A DNA stretch of 64,000 nt from Blastopirellula marina (GTDB taxonomy: Bacteria > Planctomycetota > Planctomycetia > Pirellulales > Pirellulaceae), in assembly GCF_002967765.1 (NCBI RefSeq), contig NZ_PUHY01000012.1, positions 806,001 to 870,000 of the forward strand. Reading direction: 5' to 3'. Under the pieces are notes generated by a model that saw only the letters and a list, made by a program, of their open reading frames with translations, made no database searches and had not been told where the DNA came from. Positions 8,103 through 16,766 of the stretch are shown here, one piece after another. Position numbers and translations under genes: made by a program. Position 1 is the first letter of the stretch; each line of letters opens with the position of its first letter.

Positions 8103-9089
8103 ATGAGTTCCATTCCTGCCGTGACCCTCAATACCGGTGCCAAAATGCCTCAAATGGGGCTGGGGACATGGAAGATCGACAAATCGACATGTGCCGACGT
8201 CATTGTCTCCGCTGCCAAGGCCGGCTATCGACACTTCGATTGTGCCTGCGACTATGGCAACGAGAAAGAAGTTGGCCAAGGCCTACGGCGAATCATCGAA
8301 GAGGGCATCGCCACGCGGGATGAACTTTGGATCACCTCGAAGCTTTGGAACACCTATCACGCTGCCGAACATGTTCAACCAGCGTGTGAAAAGACATTGA
8401 GCGACCTGGGGCTCGATTATGTCGACCTCTACCTGATTCACTTCCCGATCGCTTTGAAGTTTGTCCCGTTTGATGATCGCTATCCACCAGAATGGTTCTA
8501 CGATCCAGGCGCCGCCCAGCCAGGGCTGGTAACCGAGTCGGTTTCAATTCGAGAAACCTGGGAAGCAATGGAGAAGCTCGTCGACGCTGGCCTGGCCAAG
8601 AACATTGGCGTCTGCAACTTCGGCGTGTCGCTAATCCGAGATTTGCTGACGTATGCCCGCATTCGACCAAGCGTGTTGCAGGTTGAGCTTCATCCGCTGC
8701 TCACTCAAGAGAAGCTGCTGCGGTATTGCGCTACAGAACAGATGGCTGTAACCGCGTTCTCCAGCTTTGGCGCGGAATCGTATTATGCCCTCGGAATGGC
8801 TCAGCCAACCGAGTCGCTCATCAAGCATGATGTAGTAACTAAGATTGCTGCGGCTAGTGGCAAGTCGCCTGCTCAGGTCTTGCTTCGTTGGGCCGTACAG
8901 CGAGGAACCATCGTGATTCCAAAAGCGAGTAGCCAAGGGCACCTGGAGCAAAACGCGGCGATCTTCGACTTCGAGCTTACCAGCGATCAAATGGCCCAAC
9001 TCTCGGCTCTTGATATCGGTCGCCGCTTCAACGACCCTGGCGACTTCTGCGAAGCCGCATTCAACACGTTCTTCCCGATCTACGACTAA
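8103..9089 (+). CDS. Aldo/keto reductase, yeast xylose-reductase-like
   Basis: The 328-residue enzyme is an NAD(P)H-dependent aldo/keto reductase (TIM barrel). The catalytic tetrad is visible as D46, Y51, K80 and H113. Several stretches look more like fungal xylose reductases than typical bacterial family members: LIHFPIALKFVPFDDRYPP, the ITSKLWNTYH region, PSVLQVELHPLL and a RFNDPGDF block near the C-terminus. Near the cofactor phosphate site the fungal IPKSN reads IPKAS. Likely substrates are aldoses or other aldehydes. AAGG upstream supports the ATG. It is a single gene followed by a strong hairpin. Family is secure; sugar specificity is inference. Confidence 0.88.
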   Translation: MSSIPAVTLNTGAKMPQMGLGTWKIDKSTCADVIVSAAKAGYRHFDCACDYGNEKEVGQGLRRIIEEGIATRDELWITSKLWNTYHAAEHVQPACEKTLSDLGLDYVDLYLIHFPIALKFVPFDDRYPPEWFYDPGAAQPGLVTESVSIRETWEAMEKLVDAGLAKNIGVCNFGVSLIRDLLTYARIRPSVLQVELHPLLTQEKLLRYCATEQMAVTAFSSFGAESYYALGMAQPTESLIKHDVVTKIAAASGKSPAQVLLRWAVQRGTIVIPKASSQGHLEQNAAIFDFELTSDQMAQLSALDIGRRFNDPGDFCEAAFNTFFPIYD

Positions 9090-9163
9090 CCAGGTGACGA
9101 GTTATCACGCATTACACGGCTGGGTACCGATACGTTGCCGTGCCAACTCGGCTGCATAAGAGA

Positions 9164-9203
9164 AAAGCCCCAGGGAAGCTTACGAATGCTTCCCTGGGGC
9201 TTT
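9164..9203 (+). terminator. Intrinsic terminator-like hairpin
   Basis: A perfect 16-base inverted repeat (AAAGCCCCAGGGAAGC and its complement) with an 8-base loop lies between convergent genes. The trailing T-run is short. Confidence 0.8.
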
Positions 9204-9267
9204 CATTGTTCAATTCGGGATGAAATTCATCCGTGACCAATGGTGGGACTCCATAGTCCAATATTCG

Positions 9268-10470
9268 TTACGTTTTTAGCGATTCCGTCCAAGTTTCCAG
9301 CATCGCGAACTGCTTGGCGAAGTCATTTTCTTCGGTCCCGAGAGGGGACTTGAAGAAGCAGGCCAATTGTTCAAGGAGGCCTGTTTCTCCCTTACGTTTC
9401 GCCAAATCTGCGAAGCGAGCTAGGTCGATCACCAGTGGTGCAGCCAAAAGCGAATCGCACCCTTGCCAAGTGAACTGCATCACCATCGGGGTGCCAAGGA
9501 AGCCTTGGAAGTGGATGTGGTCCCAAGCGGTTTTCCAGTCTCCCATGCTTTCAATATTCTCGATGGTGACCAGCGTTTGTGGCGTGTAACCAAAGATCTT
9601 ACCGAGAAGGCGATCTTTGCTGACTGCTTTGGTCTTCTTATTCTCGGGATCGTCCAGCACCTTGGCGTCCATGTTGCCGAAGATGTTGTGCCCGACCCAA
9701 CTCATCACCTTCAAATTTCGATGAGCGAACATCGGAGCCAGCGTACTCTTGAGGAGCGTTTCACCGGTTTTGCCGTCATGACCCATGTGGCATGTGTTGT
9801 TTTGCTTGGCTAAGTCATCCAGAGCGGGCAGGGCAGTCCCCAACGACGGCGTGAAATTGATGTAAGGGAAGCCGAGCTCCAGCGAAGCGATGCCGTAAAG
9901 CGAGCTCGCCGGTAAGGGGCAGCTGGTTTCGTTCAGCTTCGGTTCCAGCTCGTTCCAGGTTTGCGGGAACTGTTTCTCATCGACCGGGGGTTCGGTCGAA
10001 GCGACGTTCACAACGACGACGCGTTCCAGGTCGTTGGCTTTGGCGAAGTCGGCGATGTGCCCCTTTAGACGATCGACCGCAGTTCGTGGCGTCTCTTGAA
10101 CCGTTCGCAGGTTCTCTGCGGACAGGTCGACGATTGTCTTGCCGACGTTATAGAGCGTGCCGTCCTGAATGTTGGCATCGAGGGCGGTCAAGTCGTCTCG
10201 CATCTTCTCGACGAGGCGGCCATCGATCGCGCGGCTTTCGTAGACTAGTTTCCAGGCTTCATCGAGCAAACTAGTGTCGCGAATATCATGGCCACCGATC
10301 ACGATGTCTTCCCACTGTGCTAAGTCGAGCCCGGCGAATTGCGGCAAATCGCTTACCAGGCCAACGCTTTCGCTGAGGCCTTTCTTCAGGGCAATCAATC
10401 CAACAATGGTTGTTGTCGCGACGCCACCTTTGGCGCCAATCAGCCAGATTCCGGTACGCGGGCGTGCCAT
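9268..10470 (-). CDS. Myo-inositol-1-phosphate synthase-like protein
   Basis: This 400-residue protein belongs to the inositol-3-phosphate synthase family, which converts glucose-6-phosphate to inositol phosphate with NAD. The NAD-binding loop is GAKGGVATTT near the N-terminus. Conserved blocks include NVASTEPP, the TGETLLKSTLAPMFAHRNL region, SWVGHNIFGNMD and LVIDLARFADL. It is shorter than eukaryotic enzymes (~510), as is usual for prokaryotic forms. The ATG at 10470 has GGAAAG ten bases upstream; an in-frame TTG at 10488 is less likely. Inositol could feed phosphatidylinositol or an osmolyte. No linked inositol genes are visible. Confidence 0.88.
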   Translation of the reverse strand: MARPRTGIWLIGAKGGVATTTIVGLIALKKGLSESVGLVSDLPQFAGLDLAQWEDIVIGGHDIRDTSLLDEAWKLVYESRAIDGRLVEKMRDDLTALDANIQDGTLYNVGKTIVDLSAENLRTVQETPRTAVDRLKGHIADFAKANDLERVVVVNVASTEPPVDEKQFPQTWNELEPKLNETSCPLPASSLYGIASLELGFPYINFTPSLGTALPALDDLAKQNNTCHMGHDGKTGETLLKSTLAPMFAHRNLKVMSWVGHNIFGNMDAKVLDDPENKKTKAVSKDRLLGKIFGYTPQTLVTIENIESMGDWKTAWDHIHFQGFLGTPMVMQFTWQGCDSLLAAPLVIDLARFADLAKRKGETGLLEQLACFFKSPLGTEENDFAKQFAMLETWTESLKT

Positions 10471-10819
10471 CTGTGCGGTACTTTCCAATCGAAAGGCAAA
10501 CGGTCGGCCCCAGCGATCGTCGCGTCGACCTGGTTTTCAGCAACATCAGACGTTCGCGAGCGACGTTCATGGGGCGAACGGCTCCGCGAATGGGGGAGGT
10601 AGCAAACCAGGCGGGGATCACTGGGAAGGGTCAAGCTCACCATTATGATTGGTTTGGGCGCGAAATTCACCCCGTCAAACGGGCGTGGAAGCCAAGAAAC
10701 AGCGGCATTTTTCCGAAGTTGGGGCATTTCTGCTGCCCTGGCGAACTATTAGACCTGCAAGTGATCTTCTAAAATGAACTTGTTTTTCACCCCTTTATCC
10801 TCTTACCCATTGGAAGAGT
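10471..10819. other. Divergent intergenic region
   Basis: No supported gene is seen. It contains the leaders of the inositol-phosphate synthase gene and the aminotransferase gene. TAAAAT at 10770-10775 is a possible -10 element for the latter, without a good -35. Confidence 0.35.
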
Positions 10820-12013
10820 ATGTTCCAGCAAGTCCAAACGGCTCCCCCGGACTCGATCTTGGGGCTCAACGAAGCCTTCCGCAACGACCCGAATCCAGAA
10901 AAGATCAACCTGAGCGTTGGGGTCTATAAAGATGAGAAGGGTGTCACACCGGTTCTCAAATGCGTGAAGGAAGCCGAAAAACGCCTGTTGGAATCGGAAA
11001 GCACCAAGAGCTACCTGCCAATCGACGGTCGCGCAGGCTACAACGAATCGGTTCGCGAGCTGATGTTCGGTACCGAACACGAAGTACTGGCCGCCAATCG
11101 TGCAGTCACCGTGCAAACGCCAGGGGGAACGGGTGCCTTGCGGGTCGCTGGAGATTTCCTGGCCGATAGTTTCAAAGGCCGCGCCCTATGGCATAGCCAG
11201 CCCACTTGGCCGAACCATCCCAATATCTTCACAGCGGCTGGTATCCCACTGAAGACGTACCCTTACTTCGACAAAGCGACCAACGGGCTTGATTTCACCG
11301 GAATGATGGAAGCATTGCGGCAAGCTCCGAAGGGGGACATCATCTTGCTGCATGGTTGTTGTCATAATCCGACCGGGATCGATCCGACTCCGGAGCAGTG
11401 GAAAGAGATCGGCGATTTAGTTCAAGAGAAGGAACTGCTGCCTCTCTTAGACTTCGCTTACCAAGGCTTTGGTGATGGTCTCAAGGAAGACGCAGCCGGT
11501 CTACGAGAGATCGCTCGTCCAGGCCAAGAAATGCTGATCTGTAGCAGCTTCAGCAAGAACTTCGGGCTCTACAACGAGCGAGTCGGTGCTTTGACGGCTG
11601 TGGCGGCGGACGAAGCCTCCGCGGCGGCTGTTCTCAGTCAGTTGAAGAAGGTAATTCGCTCGAATTACTCGAATCCGCCCACCCATGGCGCTGCCGTGGT
11701 CGAAACGGTGCTAGCCGATACCGGGCTAAACGCGATGTGGGAAGAAGAGCTGGCCCACATGCGTGATCGCATCAACGGCATCCGTAAGCTGTTTGTCGAT
11801 AAGATCTCGGCTAGTGGTATCGATCAGGATTTCTCCTTCATCCAGAAGCAGAAGGGGATGTTCAGCTTCTCAGGCCTCAATCAGATGCAAGTCGATCAGC
11901 TGCGCAACGAGATGAGCATCTACATCGTCGGCTCAGGTCGTATCAACGTGGCTGGCATCAGCGAAGCCAATGTCGATCGCCTGTGTGAGGGAATCAAGAA
12001 GGTGCTCAGCTAG
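10820..12013 (+). CDS. Aspartate/aromatic amino acid aminotransferase
   Basis: The 397-residue PLP enzyme matches the AspC/TyrB subgroup of class I aminotransferases. The PLP-binding Lys is K246 within SSFSKNFGLYNERVG, and D211 and Y214 are in LLDFAYQG. Other hallmarks are NLSVGVYKDE near residue 30, the GGTGALR phosphate loop and HNPTGIDPT. It moves amino groups between glutamate and oxaloacetate or aromatic keto acids. GGAAGAG lies just before the ATG. It is a single gene ending at a hairpin. Aspartate versus aromatic preference cannot be told. Confidence 0.93.
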   Translation: MFQQVQTAPPDSILGLNEAFRNDPNPEKINLSVGVYKDEKGVTPVLKCVKEAEKRLLESESTKSYLPIDGRAGYNESVRELMFGTEHEVLAANRAVTVQTPGGTGALRVAGDFLADSFKGRALWHSQPTWPNHPNIFTAAGIPLKTYPYFDKATNGLDFTGMMEALRQAPKGDIILLHGCCHNPTGIDPTPEQWKEIGDLVQEKELLPLLDFAYQGFGDGLKEDAAGLREIARPGQEMLICSSFSKNFGLYNERVGALTAVAADEASAAAVLSQLKKVIRSNYSNPPTHGAAVVETVLADTGLNAMWEEELAHMRDRINGIRKLFVDKISASGIDQDFSFIQKQKGMFSFSGLNQMQVDQLRNEMSIYIVGSGRINVAGISEANVDRLCEGIKKVLS

Positions 12014-12039
12014 TCTCTGAGCGTAGAATCGAACGTAGC

Positions 12040-12075
12040 GAGGCCATGTTCCTACGAATGGACATGGCCTCATTT
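12040..12075. terminator. Terminator-like hairpin between convergent genes
   Basis: GAGGCCATGTTC and GGACATGGCCTC form a near-perfect stem between the convergent aminotransferase and HEAT-protein genes. The T-run is short. Confidence 0.7.
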
Positions 12076-12076
12076 G

Positions 12077-13687
12077 TTAAGAGACCTCTCCGGCATCGTC
12101 CGAATCGGCCACATCTTCCAAGCTGGCTCCTAGCGAGGCCCATTCAGGGCGGTCTTTGTTGAATGTCTGTAGGTATTCTCGGCCAGTATGGATGAAATAG
12201 GCCTCGCGTGGACCGATCGGATGGCGGCTTTCACCAGCGGGATAGAAGGTCGTGTTTCTCATGTCTGCCACGGCCGTTCCTGCCTGACCTTCACGGCGGG
12301 TTGCCGCGATCAGGCGGACATCGTCGAAAAAGAAGCCCAGCATCGCAACCTGAGGCGACTCGTATCCTTCACTTTCGATGCGTTGCCGGAGATTCTCAGC
12401 CAATTGAGCCTGATTCGGCTGCCACTTATTAGGTTCCAATTCAAACACATCAGGGTGTTCGGCCTGCCAGCCTGCGAATGCGGCGTAAATATCTTGAATG
12501 GGCAGCGACGTCAGATCGACGGCAAAGCTTTGCGTCACTGGGCCGACGATTCCAACACTTTGAAACGTCCCGCCTGGCATGTGATAGCCGTAGCGAATCA
12601 GGTGACACTCGACTGGTTGTTCGAAGCCGGGCCAACCTAGTGTTCGTTGATCAACACGTTCGACTTCATGCGGAGGTAAACCAAATTGGGTGTCGAGCGA
12701 TAGCCAGGCGGCCAATTCACCAACCACTTTGGCTTCTTCCGTTTGATGTTCTGCTGGGATCTTGTCGAGCATGTTCAAGTCTTCCGCCACGGCCAGCACA
12801 CGCGGCCGGCAAACGGGCTCAGCGGCGAGTTCTACCAGTTGTTCTTTTCCCTCTTCATTACCTAGCTGGGCCAGGGCAATAGCGGCCTCCAAGCGAAGCT
12901 TGCGATGAGCTAAGTCCATGGCTGGTTTGATTTTACCAACGGCCTTTGTGTCGCCGATCAACGCCATCGCCTCACAAATTGCCAACGCGATCGAGGTTGC
13001 TTCGGTGACCTGGAGCTTGGCCGCGGCGAACTCTTTGGCATCCGTGGGAGGCTGCGTTTCAAACTTGGATAGTCGCGCCACCAGACCGCTGAACAGTTCG
13101 CCAAGCGCATCGACTCGATCGGCCGCCGGATGCTTATCGACCATTCCGGTGCGCGTGATGTAGTTGGCTAGGTCCAACACGAGCGCGGCGACGGTCAGAT
13201 GAGAGAGCGCTTCCAACAATTTTGGAAAAAGTGTCTCCGTCGGGAACTCTTGTCGGCGCAAAAGAGGAACAAAAGCGATCGCGGCCGAGTTAGAATTTGT
13301 TGGTGGTTGTTCAACGACCAACTCGGCAAAGATTTCGAGCGACTCTTCACTCGCGAGGGCGCTCAAAAGCGCGAGTAAAAGATGCCCCATTCGATGCGTT
13401 GCGCCCCATTTTCGATAGGCACTAGCAACGCGATCCAAGTCGCTGTCGTCCAACTCTTCGACGTCGCGCAATCGCATCGCCAGAAGGTTCAAAACGCGGT
13501 CCAGGAACTTCCGTTGCGGCTCGCTGAGCGTAGGGGGAACCGACTCTAAAAACCTTAAAATACCGGCAATTTCGAGTTCATCAGCGCTGAGAATCCATTG
13601 CAGCGCTGCGGGGTGAGAGACCAACGTTTGCAGCGTGGTGTCTCCTTCCAACCAGGCACTCAAAACGACATTCAAACGGTCCGACAT
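12077..13687 (-). CDS. HEAT-like repeat protein, uncharacterised
   Basis: This soluble protein of 536 residues starts at the ATG at 13687, with GAAAGTGAA upstream; an in-frame TTG at 13732 would add 15 residues. The first ~320 residues are helical, Leu/Ala-rich and repeat-like, including a HEAT-type unit at LRLEAAIALAQLGNEEGKEQLVELA. The C-terminal ~200 residues form a separate domain with many aromatic residues (LGWPGFEQPVECHLIRYGYH, DVFELEPNKW) and ends acidic. There is no signal peptide. I recognise no enzyme motif; a scaffold role is inference from the repeats. It faces the aminotransferase across a shared hairpin. Confidence 0.7.
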   Translation of the reverse strand: MSDRLNVVLSAWLEGDTTLQTLVSHPAALQWILSADELEIAGILRFLESVPPTLSEPQRKFLDRVLNLLAMRLRDVEELDDSDLDRVASAYRKWGATHRMGHLLLALLSALASEESLEIFAELVVEQPPTNSNSAAIAFVPLLRRQEFPTETLFPKLLEALSHLTVAALVLDLANYITRTGMVDKHPAADRVDALGELFSGLVARLSKFETQPPTDAKEFAAAKLQVTEATSIALAICEAMALIGDTKAVGKIKPAMDLAHRKLRLEAAIALAQLGNEEGKEQLVELAAEPVCRPRVLAVAEDLNMLDKIPAEHQTEEAKVVGELAAWLSLDTQFGLPPHEVERVDQRTLGWPGFEQPVECHLIRYGYHMPGGTFQSVGIVGPVTQSFAVDLTSLPIQDIYAAFAGWQAEHPDVFELEPNKWQPNQAQLAENLRQRIESEGYESPQVAMLGFFFDDVRLIAATRREGQAGTAVADMRNTTFYPAGESRHPIGPREAYFIHTGREYLQTFNKDRPEWASLGASLEDVADSDDAGEVS

Positions 13688-14309
13688 GGATTCACTTTCG
13701 CACTTGGGAGCTTTGCTGACGACTTCGTCCAACTACAGTCTAAAGTCCCAATCGAATTGCCGCGACCACCATCTGCAAACCGACGCGCGAAGCACGTCGC
13801 GAGCTGACCTCGCTGCGTTGTGGCGAAAGGTTTTTCGAAGAAGTCTTTCACACGCCGCGAACTTTTTCTGAACAAATTCGATTTGAGGAACGATAATTCA
13901 CCTTGACGAAAGAAAGGCAAAGTTGATTCAATTTGCGAGAAGTAGTTTTTCTTTCGTTGCGTAAGGTTGTCATTCGTTTTTTGAACGACATCAAACGCCA
14001 CTCACGAAGTGAAAAACGCCGGCTTGAAATTCCCGCGAGGATGCCGAGTCGAAACGGGTTGAAGTGTTTGTGAACCAGAACTGGTCGCGTTCAGATGGCG
14101 ACTTCCGACTTGAAGACGGAATGTCTGCGTTAAGCTTCTGCCCAATCGAATCTGCCATGCATTCGGACGGATGAAAATGGATGTTCAACCCTCGGCTTTA
14201 CCTGAGGGCTCGGCATACTGCCTAAGCAGATTCGAGAGGACTTTTGTGATGCCCCAAAAGTCGTCTCTTAAGAAATTCGGGCATCGAATCTTGAGGAGCC
14301 CACGGAAAG
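13688..14309. other. Long intergenic region with leader of H1-like gene
   Basis: This 622-base stretch has no supported gene; short frames lack coding character. The right part (about 14190-14309) is the likely untranslated leader of the H1-like gene and contains a strong hairpin at 14234-14267. Confidence 0.5.
14234..14267 (+). promoter_or_regulatory. Leader hairpin upstream of H1-like gene
   Basis: GAGAGGACTTTTG and CAAAAGTCGTCTC form a 13-base stem with one mismatch and an 8-base loop. It ends 42 bases before the ATG and has no T-tract. A mRNA stability or translation control element is inference. Confidence 0.5.
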
Positions 14310-14594
14310 ATGGCAACCAAGAAGAAAGCTGCACCGAAGAAGACCGCTAAGAAGGCAACCGCGAAGAAGGCTTCGCCAAAAAAGGCTGCTAAGAAGACGG
14401 TCAAGAAGGCTGCAACCAAGAAGGCTTCGCCAAAGAAGGCCGCCAAGAAGACGGTGAAGAAGGCTGCGACCAAGAAAGCCGCGACCAAAAAGGCTTCGCC
14501 AAAGAAGGCCGCTAAAAAGGCCGTGAAGAAGACCGCTAAGAAAAAGACCACCAAGAAAGCTGCTGCTGCCGCTCCGGCAACTCCAGCCACCTAA
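14310..14594 (+). CDS. Histone H1-like Lys/Ala-rich nucleoid protein
   Basis: The 94-residue product is almost wholly Lys, Ala, Thr and Pro, with repeats of the type KKASPKKAAKKTVKKAAT. This matches the C-terminal tails of eukaryotic histone H1 and bacterial H1-like DNA-binding proteins. It has no globular domain. Such proteins bind and compact DNA through charge. AAAG precedes the ATG by a few bases. Three near-identical DNA repeats within the gene explain the protein repeats and could allow length change by recombination. The opposite strand also has an open frame, but this is a by-product of biased codon use. High transcription is suggested by the structured leader and downstream hairpins. 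Confidence 0.85.
   Translation: MATKKKAAPKKTAKKATAKKASPKKAAKKTVKKAATKKASPKKAAKKTVKKAATKKAATKKASPKKAAKKAVKKTAKKKTTKKAAAAAPATPAT
14367..14540 (+). repeat. Internal direct repeats encoding KKASPKKAAKK units
   Basis: The block AAGGCTTCGCCAAA-AAGGC recurs three times in frame (first near 14369, then near 14421 and 14490), with small base changes between copies. It encodes the S-P containing units of the H1-like protein. Confidence 0.75.
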
Positions 14595-14680
14595 GGTCCT
14601 CGGCCGGCAACTGGCCGGCTGATTTGGTTTTTCTCACAACAGTGTCCCCCCCTGGGCGGCCTGGCTGATAACGACGAGAA

Positions 14681-14735
14681 AGGCCGAACCTCTGTCCCGT
14701 TACGTCAAACGGGCTAGTGGTTCGGCCTATTTGTT
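14681..14735 (+). terminator. Long hairpin terminator
   Basis: AGGCCGAACC at 14681 pairs with GGTTCGGCCT near 14718-14727, with an inner stem CCCGTT/AACGGG, followed by a T-rich run. A smaller GCCGGC hairpin at 14603-14619 precedes it. Confidence 0.75.
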
Positions 14736-14797
14736 TGCGCTTCCTGCGGTTTGTTGGCCGATACCATGACTAACGAGGGGTTTGCTCGATTGTCCAA

Positions 14798-16156
14798 TTG
14801 CCGTTTGTACAGTATTTTCTTGTACATACAGATAGATCCGTAATCCCTCCTATTGCCTTGGACTGCTCATTCCAGAAACGGCTCAGAACCTTGTCGATCC
14901 CTGAAGACACTCCCCAAACACGATTTTCCGACCTCAAGCTCTCCGAAAAGATGCTCGCGGCGCTCGACGATGCCCGCTACGAGTTTCCTTCGCCCATTCA
15001 AGAGGGTGTCATTCCAATTGCTTTGGAGGGGAAAGATGTCCTGGGGCAAGCTCGCACCGGGACCGGCAAGACCGCCGCGTTCAGCATTCCGATCATCGAA
15101 ACGCTCCCCGCCGGCAAGGGCCCACATGCGTTGATCTTGGTGCCAACCCGGGAGTTGGCTGTCCAAGTTCGTGACGAGATCGTGAAGCTCTCCAAGGGAA
15201 TGTCGATCCAATGCGTTGCCCTGTACGGTGGTAAGCCGATCCGAGGGCAGATGGAAAAGCTGAAACGCAACCCACACATTATCGTCGGCACGCCAGGTCG
15301 TGTAATCGACCATATGACGCGGCGTTCGCTTAACCTCGATTACTTGTCGATGGTCGTTCTCGATGAAGCGGACCGAATGCTCGACATTGGTTTCCGTCCT
15401 GATATCGAGAAGATCCTTCGTCGCTGTCCGGAAGAGCGTCAGACGATGTTGCTCAGTGCGACGGTGCCACCTCCGATCGAGCGACTCGCGAATCGCTATA
15501 TGCGAGATCCCGTTAAAGTCGACTTCTCGCCAACGAACATCTCGGCCGATACGATCGAGCAACACTACTTCACGGTTGACGGTCCGAAGAAGATGGAACT
15601 GCTGGTCCGGCTGCTGCGACGCGAACAGCCGACCAAAAGCATTGTCTTCTGCCGCACGAAAAGGGGCACCGAGAAGCTATTCCAGCGGCTACAGAAGAAG
15701 ACCAAGCTGGTCCGCTGCATCCATGGAGACATGCATCAAGGGGCCCGAAATCGCACGATCACCGATTTCAAGGCGAACAAGTACCGGATTCTGATCGCCA
15801 CCGATGTGGTGGGCCGCGGTATCGATATCTCGGATGTCACGCTGATCATCAATTACGACGTGCCAGAGTTCTCGGACGATTACGTCCACCGCGTGGGACG
15901 TACGGGCCGTATGGGCAAAGAAGGGGTCGCTTACACGTTTGTGACTCCTGAAGAAGGAAGTCAGCTGACCCGTATCGAGATGCGAATCGATAAGCTTCTG
16001 ATTCGTGACGAGATCGAAGGCTTCGACCCGTACGTGAAGACCGCCGTTGAAACGGGCCCGCCGCATTCCCGCGATACTGAGACGCCTGAAGGGGAAGAAC
16101 CCAAGGACGCTCCTCCGAAGAAGACACCCCGTCGTCGTCATCGCCGAGCTCTTTAG
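14798..16156 (+). CDS. DEAD-box ATP-dependent RNA helicase
   Basis: The product (up to 452 residues) has the full DEAD-box core: Q motif (FPSPIQEGVIP), ARTGTGKT at 85-92, PTRELAVQV, GTPGRVIDH, VLDEADRML, LLSATVPP, then the C-terminal helicase domain with IVFCRTKRG, ATDVVGRGIDI and HRVGRTGRMG. The tail is short and ends basic (RRRHRRAL), a likely RNA-binding patch. It unwinds RNA or remodels RNA-protein complexes. No ATG fits the N-terminus: the frame opens at a TTG at 14798, and a second TTG at 14891 begins just before the helicase core and is also plausible. It lies alone on its strand. Confidence 0.92.
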   Translation: MPFVQYFLVHTDRSVIPPIALDCSFQKRLRTLSIPEDTPQTRFSDLKLSEKMLAALDDARYEFPSPIQEGVIPIALEGKDVLGQARTGTGKTAAFSIPIIETLPAGKGPHALILVPTRELAVQVRDEIVKLSKGMSIQCVALYGGKPIRGQMEKLKRNPHIIVGTPGRVIDHMTRRSLNLDYLSMVVLDEADRMLDIGFRPDIEKILRRCPEERQTMLLSATVPPPIERLANRYMRDPVKVDFSPTNISADTIEQHYFTVDGPKKMELLVRLLRREQPTKSIVFCRTKRGTEKLFQRLQKKTKLVRCIHGDMHQGARNRTITDFKANKYRILIATDVVGRGIDISDVTLIINYDVPEFSDDYVHRVGRTGRMGKEGVAYTFVTPEEGSQLTRIEMRIDKLLIRDEIEGFDPYVKTAVETGPPHSRDTETPEGEEPKDAPPKKTPRRRHRRAL

Positions 16157-16160
16157 TTCA

Positions 16161-16766
16161 TCACTCAGGCTTGCGCGGGTTGGTCTCGATCTTTTCCAAT
16201 GGAAGATCGAGCATATCGGCCACACGCTTGGCAAACGCTTCGACTTCGTCATCGGCTGGCTTCGAGACTAATCCTATCGGTAGTTCGTCGTCGATAGGCC
16301 GCAACTGCACGGAGAACCAATCCCATTCCGGCGAACTAGGATCGTGAATGATTCGTTGGAGTTCAACAGCCCGAAATGCCGTTCGATCGGTCGTTTTCGT
16401 GGACAGTCGAATAGGGCCGAATACGTTTGCCTGAGCCACGCGGCGGTGATTGCCGTCGATGACGAATTCATATCGCAAGGTCGCCATCAGGACGCCGAAT
16501 AAGACGCCAGTGAGTGGGAAAAGAAGCGTCTTGATCATCTCGATCGTGGAATCTTTCTCTGTGACTTGTGTCTGATAGATATAGATCGTCAGAGTAATTC
16601 CGATCACGGCAACCATCGATCCCACCCAGATGAGGCTTCCGCCACCGGTGACGAATGTGATTGTATTCCGATCGTTGGTTGGTTTTTGGCGTATCGTTCG
16701 AACTCCAGTGAAAGAGGCTAGTTGGTTAGTATTGTTTCCCGCAGAAACTTTGCCGCAGGGTCCCAC
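16161..16766 (-). CDS. Uncharacterised membrane protein
   Basis: The 201-residue product starts at a GTG inside the end of the upstream binding-protein gene (49-base overlap); no later start before the first membrane helix was seen. Two membrane helices (about 45-65 and 82-98) are followed by a soluble C-terminal half with no known motif. The overlap suggests translational coupling with the solute-binding lipoprotein. It is not a classical permease. Confidence in the gene is moderate because of the overlap, but the hydrophobic pattern and end directly before the DEAD-box gene support it. Confidence 0.6.
   Translation of the reverse strand: MGPCGKVSAGNNTNQLASFTGVRTIRQKPTNDRNTITFVTGGGSLIWVGSMVAVIGITLTIYIYQTQVTEKDSTIEMIKTLLFPLTGVLFGVLMATLRYEFVIDGNHRRVAQANVFGPIRLSTKTTDRTAFRAVELQRIIHDPSSPEWDWFSVQLRPIDDELPIGLVSKPADDEVEAFAKRVADMLDLPLEKIETNPRKPE

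Noticed and set aside
14222-14590. Ala/Phe-rich frame antisense to the H1-like gene
   Set aside because: Complement of Lys codons gives Phe/Leu codons; it is a shadow of the repeats.
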